Below, in pieces: positions 61,564 through 64,000 of a stretch of 64,000 nucleotides of DNA. The notes beneath the pieces are model-generated. The model ran no database searches and had not been told where the DNA came from. It was given only the letters and a program-made list of their open reading frames with translations. Within the stretch, counting starts at the first letter, position 1, and each line of letters starts with the position of its first letter. Source of the DNA: CBDATG01 sp965200145 (GTDB taxonomy: Bacteria > Chloroflexota > Dehalococcoidia > Lucifugimonadales > Lucifugimonadaceae); assembly GCA_965200145.1 (NCBI GenBank), contig CBDATG010000002.1:248001-312000 (forward strand), read 5' to 3'. Made by a program: the position numbers and the translations under genes.

Positions 61564-63245
61564 CAGTACACCCGCTTCACAGGTTGCCAGTTCGTAATCG
61601 TAACGTCAGATGTCGAGACCCGCACGCCATCGGATTCATCATCGTCCTTGTAAACCAGTGTGTGCTTGAGCCAATTCGTGTCATCGCGGTCCGTCAAGTC
61701 AGTCCGGAAATGCGCACCGCGGCTCTCCTTGCGTGCCAACGCGCCGTGAACAATCGACTTGGCCACATCCGCCATGAACTCCATCTCCAATGTGAAGATA
61801 AGGTCGGTGTTAAACACCTTGCCCTTGTTGCGAACGGCTACTTCCGGCATTCGCTGGTCGACTTCGTCAATCGCACGTCTCGCGCCCTGCATCGAGTCCT
61901 CGTCCCTGAATACTCCGATACCTTTGGTCATCTCCTCTGCCATGTAGTTTCGCACAGATGCCCAACCTTCACCGTCTGGACGGTCCAGCAGAGACTGGAT
62001 GCGTTCATTCTCTGAGGTCAGATGCTCGTCTGATCCGGAACCGTGCTGGACAGTCCTGACGAAATCGGCGGCGTGTGTAGCTGAACGGCGGCCGAACACT
62101 ACCGTGTCCAAAAGGGAGTTTGCGCCGAGCCGATTGGCACCGTGAACACTGACGTTGGCGCATTCGCCAGCGGCGTATAGGCCAGGGACAACGGTCGCCC
62201 CGTCTACGTCTGTCTTGATTCCGCCCATGATGTAGTGCACACCAGGTCTGACCGGCACTGGTTGCTCTGCCAAATCGATACCGAGGAACTCTACCGCCAC
62301 CTCTTGCAGATACCCAAGTCGGTCTTCGATGAAATCTCGACCGAGGTGGCGCATGTCAAGCATGACGTTACCGTCGATACCTCTGCCTTCGTTAATCTCT
62401 GTCTGCTCAGAACGCGATACCACATCCCTTGACGCCAATTCCTCATACTCAGGCGCGTATCGCAACATGAAGCGCTCGCCATCGGAGTTAAGCAGGTGGG
62501 CCCCTTCGCCGCGTGCTGCCTCAGAGAGCAGGATGCCGGTTCTTGCAAGCGTAGTGGGGTGGTACTGCACCATCTCCATGTCCATCAGCGGCACCCCTGC
62601 CCGCCACGCCAACGCGAGCCCGTCGCCAGTGCAGATCAACGCATTCGTCGACGGTTCGAAAACCCTGCCCGCACCGCCGGATGCCACAATCACGGCTTTT
62701 GCCCAGATTGCGTGGAACTCTCCTGTCTTGATGTCAAGACCGATCACACCGACGCAACGTCCATCTTCAATGATGAGGTCAGATACGAACCACTCTTCGT
62801 AGACATTCAAGTTGTGCTTTAGAGCCTGCTCGTAAAGGACATGCAGGATAGCGGAGCCAGTGATTGCACCTACGAAGAATGTTCTTGCAACCAGCTGTCC
62901 GCCGAACCGTCTCGTTCCCAGTCGGCCATCTTCGCCGCGGCTGAAGATGACGCCCATGCGTTCAAGTTCGATCACCGCGTCACCGGCTTCCCTGGACATT
63001 ATTTCGACAGCGTCTTGGTCTGCGAGATAGTCGCTACCTTTTATCGTGTCTAGCGCGTGGCCTTCCCAGTCGTCGCCGCGGTCGGTCAGCGGCGCGTTGA
63101 TCCCGCCCTGCGCCGCATTTGAGTGGCTTCGGACAGGATGGACCTTCGATATGACCGCGACATCCAGACCCTGCGCGGTCGCTTCTACGGCCGCGCGCAG
63201 TCCCGCTAGACCCGCGCCGATGATTAGGATGTCGTGTTGTAACAA
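61563..63245 (-). CDS. sdhA: Succinate dehydrogenase/fumarate reductase flavoprotein
   Basis: FAD subunit that oxidises succinate to fumarate, 560 residues. The dinucleotide fold is DILIIGAGLAGLRAAVEA. The His that binds FAD covalently would be H41 in RSHSNAAQGG. The active-site blocks are QYHPTTLARTGILLSEAARG and HYIMGGIKTDVDGATVVPG, with GANRLGANSLLDTVVFGR near the capping domain. The start is TTG 63245, 14 nt after the Nudix gene. The order A-B-E on one transcript is that of non-classical complex II. Direction (oxidation or fumarate reduction) cannot be told from sequence. Confidence 0.94.
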   Translation of the reverse strand: MLQHDILIIGAGLAGLRAAVEATAQGLDVAVISKVHPVRSHSNAAQGGINAPLTDRGDDWEGHALDTIKGSDYLADQDAVEIMSREAGDAVIELERMGVIFSRGEDGRLGTRRFGGQLVARTFFVGAITGSAILHVLYEQALKHNLNVYEEWFVSDLIIEDGRCVGVIGLDIKTGEFHAIWAKAVIVASGGAGRVFEPSTNALICTGDGLALAWRAGVPLMDMEMVQYHPTTLARTGILLSEAARGEGAHLLNSDGERFMLRYAPEYEELASRDVVSRSEQTEINEGRGIDGNVMLDMRHLGRDFIEDRLGYLQEVAVEFLGIDLAEQPVPVRPGVHYIMGGIKTDVDGATVVPGLYAAGECANVSVHGANRLGANSLLDTVVFGRRSATHAADFVRTVQHGSGSDEHLTSENERIQSLLDRPDGEGWASVRNYMAEEMTKGIGVFRDEDSMQGARRAIDEVDQRMPEVAVRNKGKVFNTDLIFTLEMEFMADVAKSIVHGALARKESRGAHFRTDLTDRDDTNWLKHTLVYKDDDESDGVRVSTSDVTITNWQPVKRVY

Positions 63246-63259
63246 CGTGGGGAACGGAT

Positions 63260-63865
63260 TCAGTGAGCCTGCGGTCGATGCATCGGGAGGAGACGCGGGT
63301 TCGATGTGGATGCTAGCGACATAGCCGCGACCGTTAAAGCGTCATCGATTGCGTTTTCTGCGATCAGTTTCCAAACCTCTGCCACCGTCATCGGCAACAC
63401 GCGAATATCTTCAAGTTTATCCTGCGCAAGCGGATCCTGCGTTAGCGACCGCGCGACGTAGACATGGCTGTATTCGGTGCTGTAACCCGTCACCGGATAG
63501 AGTCCGCCGATGCGATCCAACTGGTCCGCCCGCACTCCCGCCTCTTCACGGAGCTCACGTTGCGCCGTCGCATCAACCGACTCACCGGCCTCGCAGGTCC
63601 CTGATGGAAGTTCGATTGAGTACTTACCCACCGACGGCCGCCACTGCTCAATCATTAGAACCTTGCCATCATCGGTGACTGGTATCAAAACGACCGATCC
63701 GGGGTGTTCAATGATGTCCTTCTCCACTTCGGGCCCGCCCGGAAGTGATAACAGATCGGTCCGAAGGTTGAACTTGCCACCACGGTGCACCGTCCACGAC
63801 GAACTCCTGAGATGCTTGGCAGGCCGCCTGACCGCGTCAGATGCAGTCTCTGTTCGATCGCTCAT
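63260..63865 (-). CDS. Nudix hydrolase, ADP-ribose pyrophosphatase-like
   Basis: Hydrolyses a nucleoside diphosphate linked to another group, most likely ADP-ribose. The Nudix box is complete: GTCEAGESVDATAQRELREE then AGV, at 63572-63640. The preceding strands (VVLIPVTDDGKVLMIEQWRP) and the following GGLYPVTGYSTEYSHVYVA match NudF-like enzymes. ATG 63865 gives 201 residues and overlaps the stop of the HAD gene (ATGA); an upstream in-frame stretch to 63988 lies within that gene and is discarded. Confidence 0.88.
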   Translation of the reverse strand: MSDRTETASDAVRRPAKHLRSSSWTVHRGGKFNLRTDLLSLPGGPEVEKDIIEHPGSVVLIPVTDDGKVLMIEQWRPSVGKYSIELPSGTCEAGESVDATAQRELREEAGVRADQLDRIGGLYPVTGYSTEYSHVYVARSLTQDPLAQDKLEDIRVLPMTVAEVWKLIAENAIDDALTVAAMSLASTSNPRLLPMHRPQAH

Positions 63866-64000
63866 TGTGCAACCAGCTGTTCGATCTTCTGCGCCACGCC
63901 ATCGCACAAGGGACCTGCTACCGATTCGTCCGAGGCACTCAGCACCTCTGGAATGTCGGTACCCACAGCAACCCCGAGTCCTGCCCACTTGAGCATCTCA
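63862..64000 (-). CDS. C-terminal end of a Cof-type HAD-IIB phosphatase, cut by window edge
   Basis: The reverse strand reads EMLKWAGLGVAVGTDIPEVL, then SASDESVAGPLCDGVAQKIE and QLVAQ, before TGA at 63864-63862. This matches the end of HAD-IIB phosphatases: the final motif normally reads NDxEML..AGxGVAMGNA and is followed by a D-rich stretch and DGVAxxIE. Only 45 residues are in the window and the rest lies beyond position 64000. It overlaps the Nudix start by 4 bp, so HAD-Nudix-sdhABE appear to be one operon. The substrate is unknown (sugar phosphates are usual). Confidence 0.75.
   Translation of the reverse strand, partial: EMLKWAGLGVAVGTDIPEVLSASDESVAGPLCDGVAQKIEQLVAQ

Noticed and set aside
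1..64000. tRNA, rRNA, transposase, integrase or attachment-site signatures
   Set aside because: Intergenic gaps were read for T-loop-like GTTCGA patterns, paired terminal repeats and mobile-element genes; none was convincing.

Overview
The window looks like a piece of a free-living, aerobic or microaerobic Chloroflexota genome, most like the marine SAR202/Dehalococcoidia lineages. This is an inference. It rests on four enolase-superfamily dehydratases in one locus, an 11-subunit complex I without nuoEFG, a non-classical complex II with an HdrB-like subunit, and lipoproteins with Thr-Pro-rich linkers, including a solute-binding protein with a VVVTATPEPT-type linker. No tRNA, rRNA, CRISPR array, insertion sequence or prophage was recognised.

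Layout. 1-1913: 3' part of an N6-adenine DNA methyltransferase. 2037-7082 (minus): transketolase, two SMP-30/gluconolactonase-like proteins and a CcdA-type membrane thiol carrier. 7290-15071 (plus): the conserved operon rpsB-tsf-pyrH-frr-uppS-cdsA-dxr-rseP. 15160-23338: two pairs of minus-strand enolase-superfamily genes that bracket six plus-strand genes for small four-helix membrane proteins. The six read as one divergent paralogous family, and I consider this the most novel item. 23661-27292: a large membrane-anchored VWA/FHA-like protein and two tandem cyclophilin lipoproteins. 27440-31594: pyruvate (or 2-oxoacid) dehydrogenase E1alpha-E1beta-E2 with lipB. 31630-38178: a 986-residue PKD/Ig/beta-propeller/cyclophilin lipoprotein, threonine synthase, a GNAT, a SelW-like Rdx protein and a zinc alcohol dehydrogenase. 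38373-49434: nuoABCDHIJK-x-LMN, where x is a 64-codon gene. 49471-57466: NAD kinase, a Dpp/Opp-type ABC transporter and an extra orphan permease. 57469-59673: a Thr-Pro-rich putative zinc-protease lipoprotein and a small lipoprotein. 59705-64000 (minus): HAD phosphatase fragment, Nudix hydrolase, sdhA-sdhB-sdhE.

How it fits together. The SMP-30 lactonases and acid-sugar dehydratases suggest catabolism of sugar lactones and aldonates, with transketolase and pyruvate dehydrogenase feeding central metabolism. Electrons would enter the quinone pool through the E-type succinate dehydrogenase and the 11-subunit complex I. Peptides or similar solutes are imported by the ABC system. Many genes are translationally coupled through ATGA, GTGA or TTGA overlaps, and TTG starts are common.
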